Positions 38,696 through 49,000 of a stretch of 64,000 bases of DNA are shown piece by piece. Positions within the stretch are counted from its first letter, which is position 1. Each line of letters starts with the position of its first letter. The notes beneath the pieces are model-generated. The model had not been told where the DNA came from. It was given only the letters and a program-made list of their open reading frames with translations, and did not search any database. The stretch is from Panonychus citri (Eukaryota; Arthropoda; Arachnida; Trombidiformes; Tetranychidae): contig NW_026515512.1 of the NCBI RefSeq assembly GCF_014898815.1, positions 124,001 to 188,000 on the forward strand, read 5' to 3'. Position numbers and translations under genes: made by a program.

Positions 38696-39019
38696 TCATT
38701 GGAAATTAATCCAAACCTTTTGGAGAGAAGGAATCATCCCGTTACAGTTTTTGATCTTCTTAGCGTGACAATGCGCTAAGTGAGAAATTAAGTTTTTCCA
38801 TCTCTTGACTTCCTTCAGTCGGAAGCTGTAAAGACAAAATTTACATTTGCGGAAATCATTATAGACGGAAAATTCCGTCCAAAACTCTAACCCGGGATTG
38901 TTTACCAGTATTGGGAGTAATCGGTTTATCAAAGGATTGGGACTATCCCGAAACTTTTTATAAATAAATTCCAACTGTGGATGCAAAAAAGATAACAGAT
39001 CCTTAGGGTTCGGCCTTGT
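38696..39019 (-). CDS. BED-type zinc-finger exon, probably transposon-related or lineage-specific
   Basis: The frame is open from about 39019 to the TGA at 38696; there is no in-frame ATG before 38986, so it is likely a terminal exon or a broken gene. It encodes LLSFLHPQLEFIYKKF then GLEFWTEFSVYNDFRKCKFC and NLISHLAHCH. This gives the BED-like order W..F, C-x2-C, N-L-x-x-H-L-x-x-[CH]-H. BED fingers occur in hAT-type transposases and proteins domesticated from them. Just upstream on the same strand (39064-39330) lies another open frame in a different phase, with an acidic Asp/Glu tail (DEDGDKEDEG). The two may be one gene joined by an unrecognised intron, or a frameshifted relic. Confidence 0.45.
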   Translation of the reverse strand, partial: TRPNPKDLLSFLHPQLEFIYKKFRDSPNPLINRLLPILVNNPGLEFWTEFSVYNDFRKCKFCLYSFRLKEVKRWKNLISHLAHCHAKKIKNCNGMIPSLQKVWINFQ

Positions 39020-39063
39020 TTAATGAAATTTCCGGATGAGGAAAATTATCATCGTCATCATCA

Positions 39064-39330
39064 TCATTTACATCCTCTATCATGTCTTCTTCCTTCATCC
39101 TCTTTGTCTCCATCCTCATCCTTAGCCTTATTATTGTCAGCATCTTCATCCAGTACAATCATGTTCATACAGAACTCTGCTATCTCCTTAGCACAAGGTG
39201 AAAGCCGATTCATGGTGATAACTGCTCGTAGATATTCATTCGAGTCAGTGATTGATTGAGGAGAGAGCCATTTGTTGATCGACCTCATCAATACACCAAG
39301 AGCAGAAATCAAAGAAAAAAAATGAATCAA
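39064..39330 (-). pseudogene. Open frame adjacent to the BED exon, possible upstream exon or frameshifted relic
   Basis: Reads GVLMRSINKWLSPQSITDSN, EYLRAVITMNRLSPCAKEIA, EFCMNMIVLDEDADNN then a Lys/Asp/Glu-rich end. The first 60 residues look like ordered protein. A neighbouring frame continues the acidic theme (MIEDVNDDDDDDNFPHPEIS) before the BED frame opens, which suggests small indels in a decayed gene. No family recognised. Confidence 0.35.
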
Positions 39331-39837
39331 AACAAAGTATCAAAAAAAAGAAAGAAGGAGAAAAATTTACCCTTGAAAGGTCCGAATGAAATTCTGCAGT
39401 CATGACGACATGTCAGTGACATGCAGTCATGATTTACAGTATTTTTTGAAGAGTGATTAGTAGCTTTATTAAATGTTTCTTTTTTGTTTTCGTATTTTAG
39501 TGGAAGTTTCGATAAAAATAAATTGCATGATAAACGTTGGTCATGTCAACATCTATAACAACGTAATGGAGCTCTCTTCAAGTCCATCCATCAGTCTGGT
39601 GATCCAACCGACACTGATTATGGTCCTGGTGGTCCTGATGCTTATACTGGAGTTAGACGGCGTCCTCAGATACAAATGGTTTGAAACTACCCTGTTATTA
39701 TAATGAACGATTCAGCTCATTCATTGTAAAAATTAGACGTCCATTTTCCGGATTATCTATCCAGATCAAATGATTCGTAGTTTAATCGTTATAATACGTC
39801 TTGGATAATTATGGAATGGGTTTAGCTTATGAAGTTA
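39331..39837. other. Short stretch with an unexplained plus-strand frame fragment
   Basis: On the plus strand near 39565-39680 a frame reads RNGALFKSIHQSGDPTDTDY then GPGGPDAYTGVRRRPQ. This is higher complexity than typical intergenic DNA here and may be another gene remnant. Boundaries could not be set. Confidence 0.3.
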
Positions 39838-40330
39838 CTAATCGGCTTGCTCTGCCTTCATGGGAGAAGGCTGGTCAACTGAGGCTGATAAGATGGGAAT
39901 GATGGATGACTGCGATACTGTCAGTAAGGGGTGGGATAGCCGCAATATGGGTTTTGATGATAATAGTTTTGGTAACCTGGGTAAGTTAGTAGAGATCGTC
40001 CCTATTTTCCCCTTACATTGTTGTTCTCTGGGAATAGTTGTTTTCAAGGCGTCTTTGAGACGGATCTTGATAACGATGTTGTTTTCGTCGATAAGGAAAA
40101 TTTGTTATTCTATGCCTAGGCTGTTGACAGCTCCAACATACTGATGGATGTTGATTTGGGTCTTCAGTAACTCCTGAGCCAAAAGCTCTCTGATCGTAGA
40201 CGACCAATGTTGATCATTGCTTCTTCAACAGCTTGCTTAAGAGATCTTGAGATGTCCCTTTTGAGACCACCAAATAATTATTTCCAGCTTCACAATAACT
40301 ACACCACTACAATATGATGAAATAAGTGGT
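39838..40330 (-). pseudogene. Decayed gene with a CCHC zinc-knuckle remnant and a Tyr/Gln/Pro-rich tail
   Basis: On the minus strand, frames are interrupted by stops and shifts. Near 40210-40300 they read YLVVSKGTSQDLL / KQAVEEAMINIGRLRS. At 40100-40180 they read TEDPNQHPSVCWSCQQPRHR, which matches C-x2-C-x4-H-x4-C with the Gly changed to Arg and the last Cys to Phe. At 39860-39970 they read GYQNYYHQNPYCGYPTPY and PSFPSYQPQLTS. Zinc knuckles of this form occur in Gag-like retroelement proteins and RNA-binding proteins. The parent gene is not identified. Confidence 0.4.
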
Positions 40331-40426
40331 GTTCCAAATCTCAATGTTTTTGAAATAATAAATCTTCTCGAACGCGTTAATTTGATTATCATTTTATCGT
40401 CGAACTTTGTTTCTGAGATAAGAGAG

Positions 40427-41049
40427 AGAGAGAAAGAGAGAGAGTGTAACACCAATAGGATAAAACTTAATATCGAAACAAATTAAACATACTACTTTAG
40501 AAAGGCCGAATTAAATGTTGGTAATTTAGATATCGACTTCATTATTAAAATTCATATTAATTGAAAAGATGATTTAATTTATATTTGTTAAAAGGGATAC
40601 AATCACTTAGATAAAAGGGAACTTAAAGAAACCGAACTTCGTAAAGGTGCCAACTCGATTGGCCAAAATGGCGGATCAAAAGGAAAAAGGAAGAGAGAGT
40701 GAGGGGAAAAATTAAAAAGGAAGACAAGGTGATTTGGCTGAACTAAAACTGGTTTAGTACTTGGTCAAAGTTGTTATTACAAGAGAGAGAGAAAGAGAGA
40801 GAGAGAGTGAATTGTATCACTAATAATCACCGATTCCTACGAATCAAAGCAGAACTTATTTCTTTAATTTCAACACTTATAAACGATATTATTTATTATT
40901 TGATTAATTCACTAGGACAAGATTTAATTATTTTTATTAACAACGTACATGTATTATTAACGAATCACCAATGGATTAACTCAAACTGAAAAGAAGCGAG
41001 CACCTTAAAGGTGCCAACTCTTCTACTTAAAATGGCGGAGAGGAAAAGG

Positions 41050-41087
<38 letters not shown>

Positions 41088-41140
41088 AAGAGATCTAAAA
41101 TTAATACACAAAAAGCTGGTTCACAAAGGCGCAATTCCTA
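40427..41140. repeat. Degenerate local tandem duplication, about 360-bp unit, with a repeated AAAATGGCGGA motif
   Basis: Two units each contain a GA-rich tract (40427-40445 and 40781-40808) followed by GTG-AA-CAC-like sequence. About 199 bases later each has AAAGGTGCCAACTC (40643-40656 and 41007-41020) and then AAAATGGCGGA (40665-40675 and 41029-41039). A further (GA)n tract is at 41056-41084. AAnATGGCGG matches the known YY1/Pho binding core. The sequence between the motifs has diverged substantially. Confidence 0.55.
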
Positions 41141-42570
41141 ATTTTGATTGTTAATCCTTGAGATTAACGATCAGCGATTAATATTATTAGTAGCAAATTT
41201 TGTACGGGCTACTTAAACTTTTACTTCAGAAAAGATAATTGATTCAAAAGTGGGGATTAGATTGTGAGTAGATGGGTAAGACTTTCTGATCATCGTCATC
41301 CCCGATTGAGGTAATAAGGAAGCTAATGAAGTCTATAATCTATTATAATATGAATGGGATGAGTTTGTTGATTTGTCACATAAGAACTGAACTGGTCATC
41401 GCTAAAATCTGATTCATTGTCAATAAGTTTTTCTTGAGGAGAGAGAGAGAGAGGAAAAGTTTCACAAAACTTTGGATTAATGGGGACTATTAGTAGACAA
41501 TCAGAAAAGTAGATTGTAATTGCAAAAAAAATCAGATAAATGAACATGAACTTAGACTGCAAGTTTCAAAGGCTTTGAAATTTATCTCTCCCTGAAGAGT
41601 TTACAAAAAAATATCTGAAACTTTCCATTGTTGAAGAAAAGAAATTTTCTCTTCCTGTTCAATGTCTCATTAACGTTTGATTTTACAGTCAATTGTTAAC
41701 CTACGATCCAAACCACACTCAGATAAACATTACGATATTGAGCAAGATTAACTTTCTCACCCAATATTTTATTGATCAATACTTGATTTCTGCTCAATTT
41801 AAGATCAATACATTGAATGTAACAAAATTTTCCAATTTAAAGAAAAAAAAAGTTCGTAACCATTAGAGAATTTTGATTTATAGCCTAAGTGATTAGTATT
41901 TAAATTGATTTGTAATCCTAACTAGACAGCTAATTGATTCATAATCTAATAATTTAACAGGAAATTTTCATCGCCTCTAATGGAATGTAAAAGTTTGTAT
42001 AATGTTTTTAATATCATGAAAACTTGATTAGTTTCAAGTCTGTTTAAACTTTCAATAAAGATAATTAATAAACCTAATTGAATTAATTATCAATTTTCAG
42101 GCTATTACGAAGTTATTCATTTAATGATAATCACAATGATGATGAGATTGAACTTTTAAATCTTGTAAACATCAAATTGGATAACATTATGATGAAGGGA
42201 AAAAAAATCAGTCTCAATAAAAAAGAGTTCTAGTTGGAACTATTAATTGGATTTCCAAGGATTTATTTAAATGGTTCTGATTGAGATAAATATTTGAAAG
42301 AAGGTAATTTCAAATTCTATATATACATTTACATGTATGAACCAGTACCTGGAATTATATGAACTCAATTGAACGAAACAACCTGAAGCCAACAAGTATT
42401 TCCATTAATTGGAACAAAAAATTTTCATTGAAAATAAAAGGAAAAAAAAAACTTCATGAATAAAACGGTGAATCAATTATGTTGATTATTAATCGATATT
42501 ATAACTTGAATTTGGAGGAGAAATCATCACAATTAGGATCTAATTATGTCAATATCATCAATAGTCAGCA
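41141..42570. other. Stretch without a supported gene
   Basis: A frame at 41323-41562 (-) starts with a signal-like MQSKFMFIYLIFFAITIYFS and has mixed composition, but no splice partner or family is visible. The remainder is AT-rich intergenic DNA. Confidence 0.35.
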
Positions 42571-42746
42571 TCATTGCATTTGTCCTATGAGAGTTGGCCC
42601 ATTATTATTATGATGACCATCGTCCATTGTATAATAATGTCCAACTCTATCAACATAAGGAGTAGCCTGTTTATCCTTTTTTTCAATGACATTTTTTTCC
42701 CAATCATCTTCATCTCGTTTCTCCGACTTGGAATAAGTATTTTTTT
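42571..42746 (-). CDS. Candidate last coding exon, charged C-terminus
   Basis: After a good acceptor (ctcctttccatctag|AA) a phase-1 frame reads KNTYSKSEKRDEDDWEKNVI, EKKDKQATPYVDRVGHYY and TMDDGHHNNNGPTLIGQMQ, ending at TGA. Residue order and codon use look coding, and the frame extends upstream to an ATG at 42792, which could alternatively be a start. The upstream exon was not found between here and the adenylyl cyclase 3' end. Family not recognised. Confidence 0.4.
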
Positions 42747-42749
42747 CTA

Positions 42750-43261
42750 GATGGAAAGGAGAATATTTTTTTCTCTCTACTTGTATGTTCATCAGTTTGC
42801 ACTTCTCAATCTACATCCTCATCATCATCATCATTTTCTTTATATTTTTGCCCTCTCTTCTTCTTCTTGATATCACCAACATTTGATGCTCTCATGAGAA
42901 AACACTAAGCCCAATTATAGATCATCAATTTTATGAAATCTCTTATCATCAACTATGTTGTTCAATTCATGTGAAATGAAATAACTTTCATGATGATCAT
43001 GGGATCAGGGCTTTTGAAATAAGGAGTAAGAAATGAAACTGACCAATGAATAGAAAAAGGTTAAGGTGAAATGTTCTTGAGGGAGTAATCTTACAGTACC
43101 TGGAACATGAATGCGATGAAAGAAAAAGTATTTCTTGTTATGATACAAAAGAAAAGCTGATGATATCAGATAGAAACATGAAAATTCATGATTAACCCAA
43201 AAGTTACATTTACTAGGCATACTGCAGCAACAGTAACGTCTGAGCGCGTATATGATGGGAA
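42750..43261. other. Stretch without a supported gene
   Basis: AT-rich, with (TCATCA)n near 42820-42832. The minus frame continuing from the satellite reads mixed residues (CCSMPSKCNFWVNHEFSCFY) near 43150-43240, of unknown meaning. Confidence 0.35.
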
Positions 43262-44546
43262 GAAAGCAAGAAAAAGACTGAAGAGAATGAAGAAGGACTG
43301 AAAAGAGGACTGGAGAAGAGATGAAGAAGAGAATGAAAGAAGAGACTGAAAGAAAGGGACTGGAGAAAGAGAATGAAAGAGACTGAAAGAAAGAGACTGA
43401 GAGAAAGAGACTGAAGAAGGACTGAGGAGGGACTGAAGAGGACTGAGAGAGGACTGGAGGACTGAGGAGGAAGAGAGAAGAGAGGATGAAGAGGACTGAA
43501 GAGGACTGGGAGAGATGAAGAGGACTGAGAGGAGGACTGGGAGAGGACTGGGAGAGATGAAGAGGACTGAGAGAGGACTGAGAGAGAGGATGAGAGGATG
43601 AAGAGGACTGGAGGACAGGAGAGAGGAGATGAGAGGACTGAAGAGGACTGAGAGAAAGGACTGAGAAGAGAGATGAAGAAGGACTGAGAGAGGATGAAGA
43701 GGACTGAAGAAGGACTGAGAGAAGAGACTGGAAGAGACTGAGAGAAAGGACTGGAGAAGAGACTGAAGAAGGACTGAGGAGAAGAGACTGAGGAGAAGGA
43801 ATGAAAGAGACTGAGAAAGGACTGAGAGAAGAGAATGAAAGAAGGACTGAGAGAAAGGACTGAGAGAAAGGACTGAGAGAAGAGAATGAAAGGACTGAAG
43901 AAGAGACTGAGAGAGGACTGGAAGAGGAATGAAAGAAGGACTGAAGAGACTGAGGAAGAGAATGAAAGAGGACTGAGAGGACTGAAGAAGAGACTGAAGA
44001 GAGGACTGAGGAGAGGACTGAGAGAGAGAGATGAAGAGGACTGAAGAGGACTGAGGAAGAGGAAGGAGAGGACTGAAGAGGACTGGAGGAGGATGAAGAA
44101 GGACTGAAGAAGAGACTGGAGAGGGAAGAAGAGGACTGAAGAGGACTGAGAGAGGACTGGAAGAGGGACTGAGAGAGGACTGAAGAGGACTGGAAGAGGA
44201 CTGAGAGAGAGAGGACTGGAGAGAGATGAAAGAAAGAGACTGAAGAGGACTGAGAGAGGATGAAGAAGGGACTGGAGAGGACTGGAAGAGGACTGAGAGA
44301 GGACTGGAGAGGACTGAGGAGAGAGATGAAGAGGACTGGAGAAGAGAGACTGAGAGAGAGATGAGAAGAGGACTGAAGAGAGGACTGGAGAGAGATGAGA
44401 GAGGACTGAGAGAGGACTGAAGAGAAAGAGACTGAAAGAAAGAGACTGAGAGAAAGAGACTGCGAGAAAAAGACTGAGAGAAAGAGACTGAAAGAAAGAG
44501 AATGAAATAAAAAAGAAAGGGAAGAAAGAAAAAAGAAAGAAAAAAT
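43262..44546. repeat. Purine-rich minisatellite/satellite, GAGGACTGA-type units
   Basis: Almost pure purine plus strand of about 1.28 kb, built of irregular reiterations of GGACTGAGA, AGAGACTGA, GGACTGAAGA and AGAATGAA. The invariant core is (G/A)GACTG(A/G) every 9-16 bases. The central part is GGACTG-rich; both flanks use AGAGACTGA/AGAATGA variants. The pyrimidine strand yields a 522-codon Ser/Leu/Gln/Phe frame (43005-44573) that is a translation of the repeat, not a credible protein. Long homopurine tracts can form triplex DNA. Confidence 0.9.
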
Positions 44547-44836
44547 TTGTAATTCGCGGTAGCGCGTTACCAAGGTGATAGATGCTTTCGCTATCTAGCG
44601 TGAAGAGAAATTACTAATTTTCGGGAGTGGGCCAATCTCTACCAAAAACTATACAGGTGATTAGCACCATGATTTGGCCCAATCCTGAAAATTTGGTGAA
44701 AATCGGACTAAAATTACGCTCGCTATCGTTTAAGAAAAAACTGATTTTTGAACGTAAGGTCTTCGCTTCGCTCAGACAATTAAACATGTATGCAATATAT
44801 GGAAAAGTTTACTTAACTTTTGACTTGAATTCTTAA
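44547..44836. repeat. GC-richer block next to the satellite, possible dispersed repeat or transposon fragment
   Basis: Contains CGCGGTAGCGCG, a palindrome-like CGCTATCTAGCG, GGCCAATCTCTACC / GGCCCAATCCTGAAAATTTGG, TGGTGAAAATCGGAC, and CGCTCGCTATCG / CTTCGCTTCGCTC. CpG density is clearly above the surrounding DNA. No coherent protein is encoded. It is possibly the tail of an element whose internal tandem repeat is the adjacent satellite. Confidence 0.4.
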
Positions 44837-46003
44837 TCAATGAGTCGATGTATTAGAAATATTGAGTGAATTTATCATTGGTAGTTTTAGAATTCAGTAA
44901 GTTTCATATCAGTAAGTAAGATACTATTTGTTGATTACGTAAAAATTACAATTTTGCAATTCAAAGTTCTGATTTGATTATCATGATACATATTCTTTTT
45001 CAATAATTTCCTTCTTTGATCACTAACAGTTTTTGATATTGATTACATCTCGATTATAGAGGTAATATGAGGTCATCATGATATTGACCATTGGTTTGAG
45101 TTAATATTTAATTTACATGTCTCAATAATCCAATTTCTATCGAAAACTTGACCAAATTATAGTGAATCTTATTAGGTTAGTATTTCACCATCATGTCAAG
45201 TTCATGGCTATTCTAATATAAAGAAAAGTCTTTCAAGCCTTTTTCTGATACAGAAATTGATGCTGACATTTCATTCATTGTTGATATCTAGTTTCTTATG
45301 GTAAATTACTGCCAATTTTTTCATTAAGCACGGATGAACGTTTCCCTTGTCTATTTGTAACGTGAGTTACATTCATAAAATTTTATCCTTCTTGTTTCGC
45401 AAAAACTGTTGTTAGACACTAACATAGAGTTTCTCTTACTAAGTTTTCTACCAAATTTTCAACACTCTAATATTAAAAGATGACACATACAACACAATGG
45501 AATGAACTTTATTCTTGTGATTATAACAAAAGCTCTTGCTTCAAGGAGAAACTCTTCCTGGTAGAAGAAATGATTTTTTTTTGCAATGAGAGAAAAAATT
45601 GTTCAATTTTTGAAAGAAAGTCGGCAAACTTTATATGTCTTTTCTCAATGTGACCCTGGTGATGTTTCATAACCATGATCAGCATCTCAATGAAGAAGCA
45701 TAGTTAGAATTTCAAATTACGGCTTATAGAAAGCGAAAACTCGATAAAATTTACATCGAAATCAATATTAATCAATATTATTAGCTGTTAGTATTTTACA
45801 GATTTTCAGGTTACAATGGAACCAACAATATGAATATTCCGATCGTTGAATTTTATTTTGTCCTTAATTTGCTGATGGCTCCATCTCCTGTTACTCGAGT
45901 TCAGCTGATCTAATAGTGAATCATAAATCTGATTGAAATAACAGGATAGAGTGACATCTATTGCTTAACATTCCACTCGGTTCGATTTCAAGATTTTCTT
46001 TAT
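44837..46003. other. Intergenic stretch 3' of the adenylyl cyclase gene
   Basis: No gene, RNA or long repeat could be supported. TTTATT at 45999-46004 is a minus-strand AATAAA that overlaps the cyclase stop codon and could be its poly(A) signal. Confidence 0.45.
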
Positions 46004-49000
46004 TCAATTATTCAATCTATTATGTTGATTGGTTATCTTAACAAAATACGTGGTTAGGTTTCCTTTTCCTTTTACTTTTATTTGTCCACGACATTCAACA
46101 TCGTAGCCACTTTCCTGAAGGACTCGAGCGGTCTCACCAGTTACCTGTAGACGAGATATCGGTGCAAAGCATTAGAAGATCATTTATTGTTTGAAAATCT
46201 TTTAGAAACCTACCTGAATTTTACCAATTACACCACAAGAATCCATTCTAGAAGCAACATTAACTGTATTACCCCAAATATCGTACTGAGGCTTTTGAGC
46301 GCCAACAACACCAGCGATAACCGGCCCATGGTTTATTCCAACTCTTAACTTGAATCGTTGAAATGATTCCTTGTTAATCTGTTCTAAAATTGCCATAAGA
46401 GTTATCGAAAATTCAACCATTATGGTTACATTGTGAGCTTCGCGATTAGCTGGACCCTTTGAATGCTCTTGTCCAGGTTGAAGACCAGAAGCTGCCATGT
46501 ATGTTGATCCAATTGTTTTAATCTTCTCGATGCAACTGTATTTAGGTTTCAACAGCATTTTATCAAAATCACAGATTATCTCATTGAGAAGCCTAAGACA
46601 CTCTAATCCCTGTTTATTTATATCATTTTCATCATAAAACTCCATATAATTAGGAATGGAGGCAAACATAACTGTCACCGAGTCATATTTTTCTGCATAA
46701 AGCTCTTTAATTGATGAACCATTGGAAGCTATTGAATAGTTGAGAAAATGATGAGCTACATGAGCCGGAAGTATATTCTCAAGAAGTAATTTGTTAATTC
46801 CTCCCATGGTTTCTATCTCCTCTTGTTCAACTTTTAATTTTGCTCTCCAAAGGAAATCACTTCGTGATGTATATTCAACTTGACGATCAAGAACGTCCAA
46901 AAGTAAAGATATAACAAAAAGTAGAGCAACAAAATGAACTTCACTTGATAATTTGGCGTCAAGAGTTACACTTTCCGTTTCCGTTAGGACAAGAGAAGTG
47001 ATGAAACCGGCAAGATAAAGAAGCATAATCAACAGCTTAAGGAGGAAATTAAAATGAATTAAAATAGAAATTGTCAAGAGAGTGAGAAAAGGTGATATTT
47101 GATAATAGTGTTTCCTCATAATCTGACATTCTGATAGCGATTCAATATAATCATCAGAATCGATATGAATTGAGGTAATTTCGTTTGATTGATTGGTCCA
47201 GGAAGATGATTGTATTGGTGATTGTAGTGGAGAAGATAATGAACCGGAAGATGGACAAGTAAGAAAGGTTACTGAGAGTATATTACAAGTTGCGACAAAA
47301 ATAATTCCAATCACAGAGAGAGTCACCTTGATACAACGAGGTGAATTAAGGACACCGATAAACGATTCAACGGGAGATGATGAATCTTCAGCTGATGAGG
47401 AAGATGCTGATGATGAATGATGAGAAACAGGGGAGGGTTGAATTGAACTGTATTCGCCATGAATGTGTGACCAAACACTGTAAGCAACAATCGTCATTAG
47501 TACGGTGCTTGTTGATCCAAGTAATGTAAATGAAATCCAGGTACTAGAAGGAAAAATTGAGACAGAGAGAGAAAAAGAAAATTGTAGAAAAAAAAATTAA
47601 ATCTGATTGATTGATTCGCGATGAAAGTGGAACTTATCATGACTATTCAATGATATCGATGATCTATGCTTATTCATCATGATAAAAATAATTTTCATGA
47701 ATGAAAATTACACAAAATTACATCAGAGCTTAATCATAGTTGATGAAAATCTAACAGGGGAAACGGGATTTTATTCATTTTTCATGCTACTCAGAACTTT
47801 CAATCTCTTTCCTTTGGATTATTTATCTGATTTTTACCTCATGATAATGGTGATGAAATTCATCATTCTCTATGATATTCTTATCAGATAAAATTATTAA
47901 GCTGCTCAGGTGAATGATGTTGTTTGATAAATGGTGAGAAGCACAAATATTAGTATGTGATCATTAGGCGAAAAATAGTATTTCTTTTTCAACAGATAAT
48001 CTGAATAGTAATTTGAATTAATCATGAAATTATTTGAGAAAAAATGAATAAAATTTCTTAAAATAGATTACCATCTTATTATTCACCTGGCGAAAGTTAT
48101 TCAGGTGAACTTGATATGAGTGAGAAACTGTGGTTAACCTTAAACCTATTCGCATAAGAGTAATAGTGAATTTGATAAGCTCCATGATCAGAACTTGGAA
48201 ATTCTAGAACTCTTTTGTTTACTAGACTAAATTCTGGTCCCAAAAATAACCTGTAAACGACATTATGACAGTTGTTAAAGATGAAGAAAAAAGATTCAAA
48301 AAGAATACAAAATGAAAGATATCATCACCGCTGATGGATTCAGGCATGATCGATAACTGATCAGAATTCTAGTTGAATATCATGTAGTTGAAATAAGCGA
48401 TAAGAAAAAAAAAGAATGAGAAAAATTCAAGTTACTAATATCAAAGTGTAAAACAGAACAATGTATTGATAGTATTAGATGAAAATATTATACAATAAAT
48501 TGAAAGATAATTAAGACGATTGATTGATTCAAATTAATCATGATTCAAATGATATTTACGATGAAAATCAATCGATTTCGTATTGATCACTAATTATGAC
48601 GTTTGATTGAAAGGTTATTAGGTTCAACATGGAAATAAGTATGCTGATTATTATGGTGAATCAATTAATCTAATTTATTGGTTAGATGTTCCAATCGAAG
48701 GTTGTAAAAATTTCTCTGAGACATTTTGGAGAAAGTTTTTCTTTGGTGTATTGAGAGGATTGAGGTTGTTTACCATGGAAAATGTTACGATTTTTTGGTT
48801 AAACTTACTCTGGAAGGAGAAGCAATTGAACAGCGATGAGAAAGGCAAATGAAATGGACGAACAGATAACATGATAACAGAATAGACTATCATCATGAAT
48901 AATATATTCTCGTTCCAATGTTCGCTTGCGAAATATTAACAGAATTGAATTCATCTCATGGGTATCGGTATCACAGCATAAATGTGAATTAGGAAGTAGA

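Noticed and set aside
43005..44573. 522-codon minus-strand frame
   Set aside because: It is the translation of the pyrimidine strand of a GGACTGA-type satellite: Ser/Leu/Gln/Phe only across the repeat, with no domain or splice context.
46004..47543. Plus-strand acidic frame at 47193-47420 opposite the cyclase
   Set aside because: Shadow of the membrane-module exon. The minus strand has clear adenylyl cyclase sequence.
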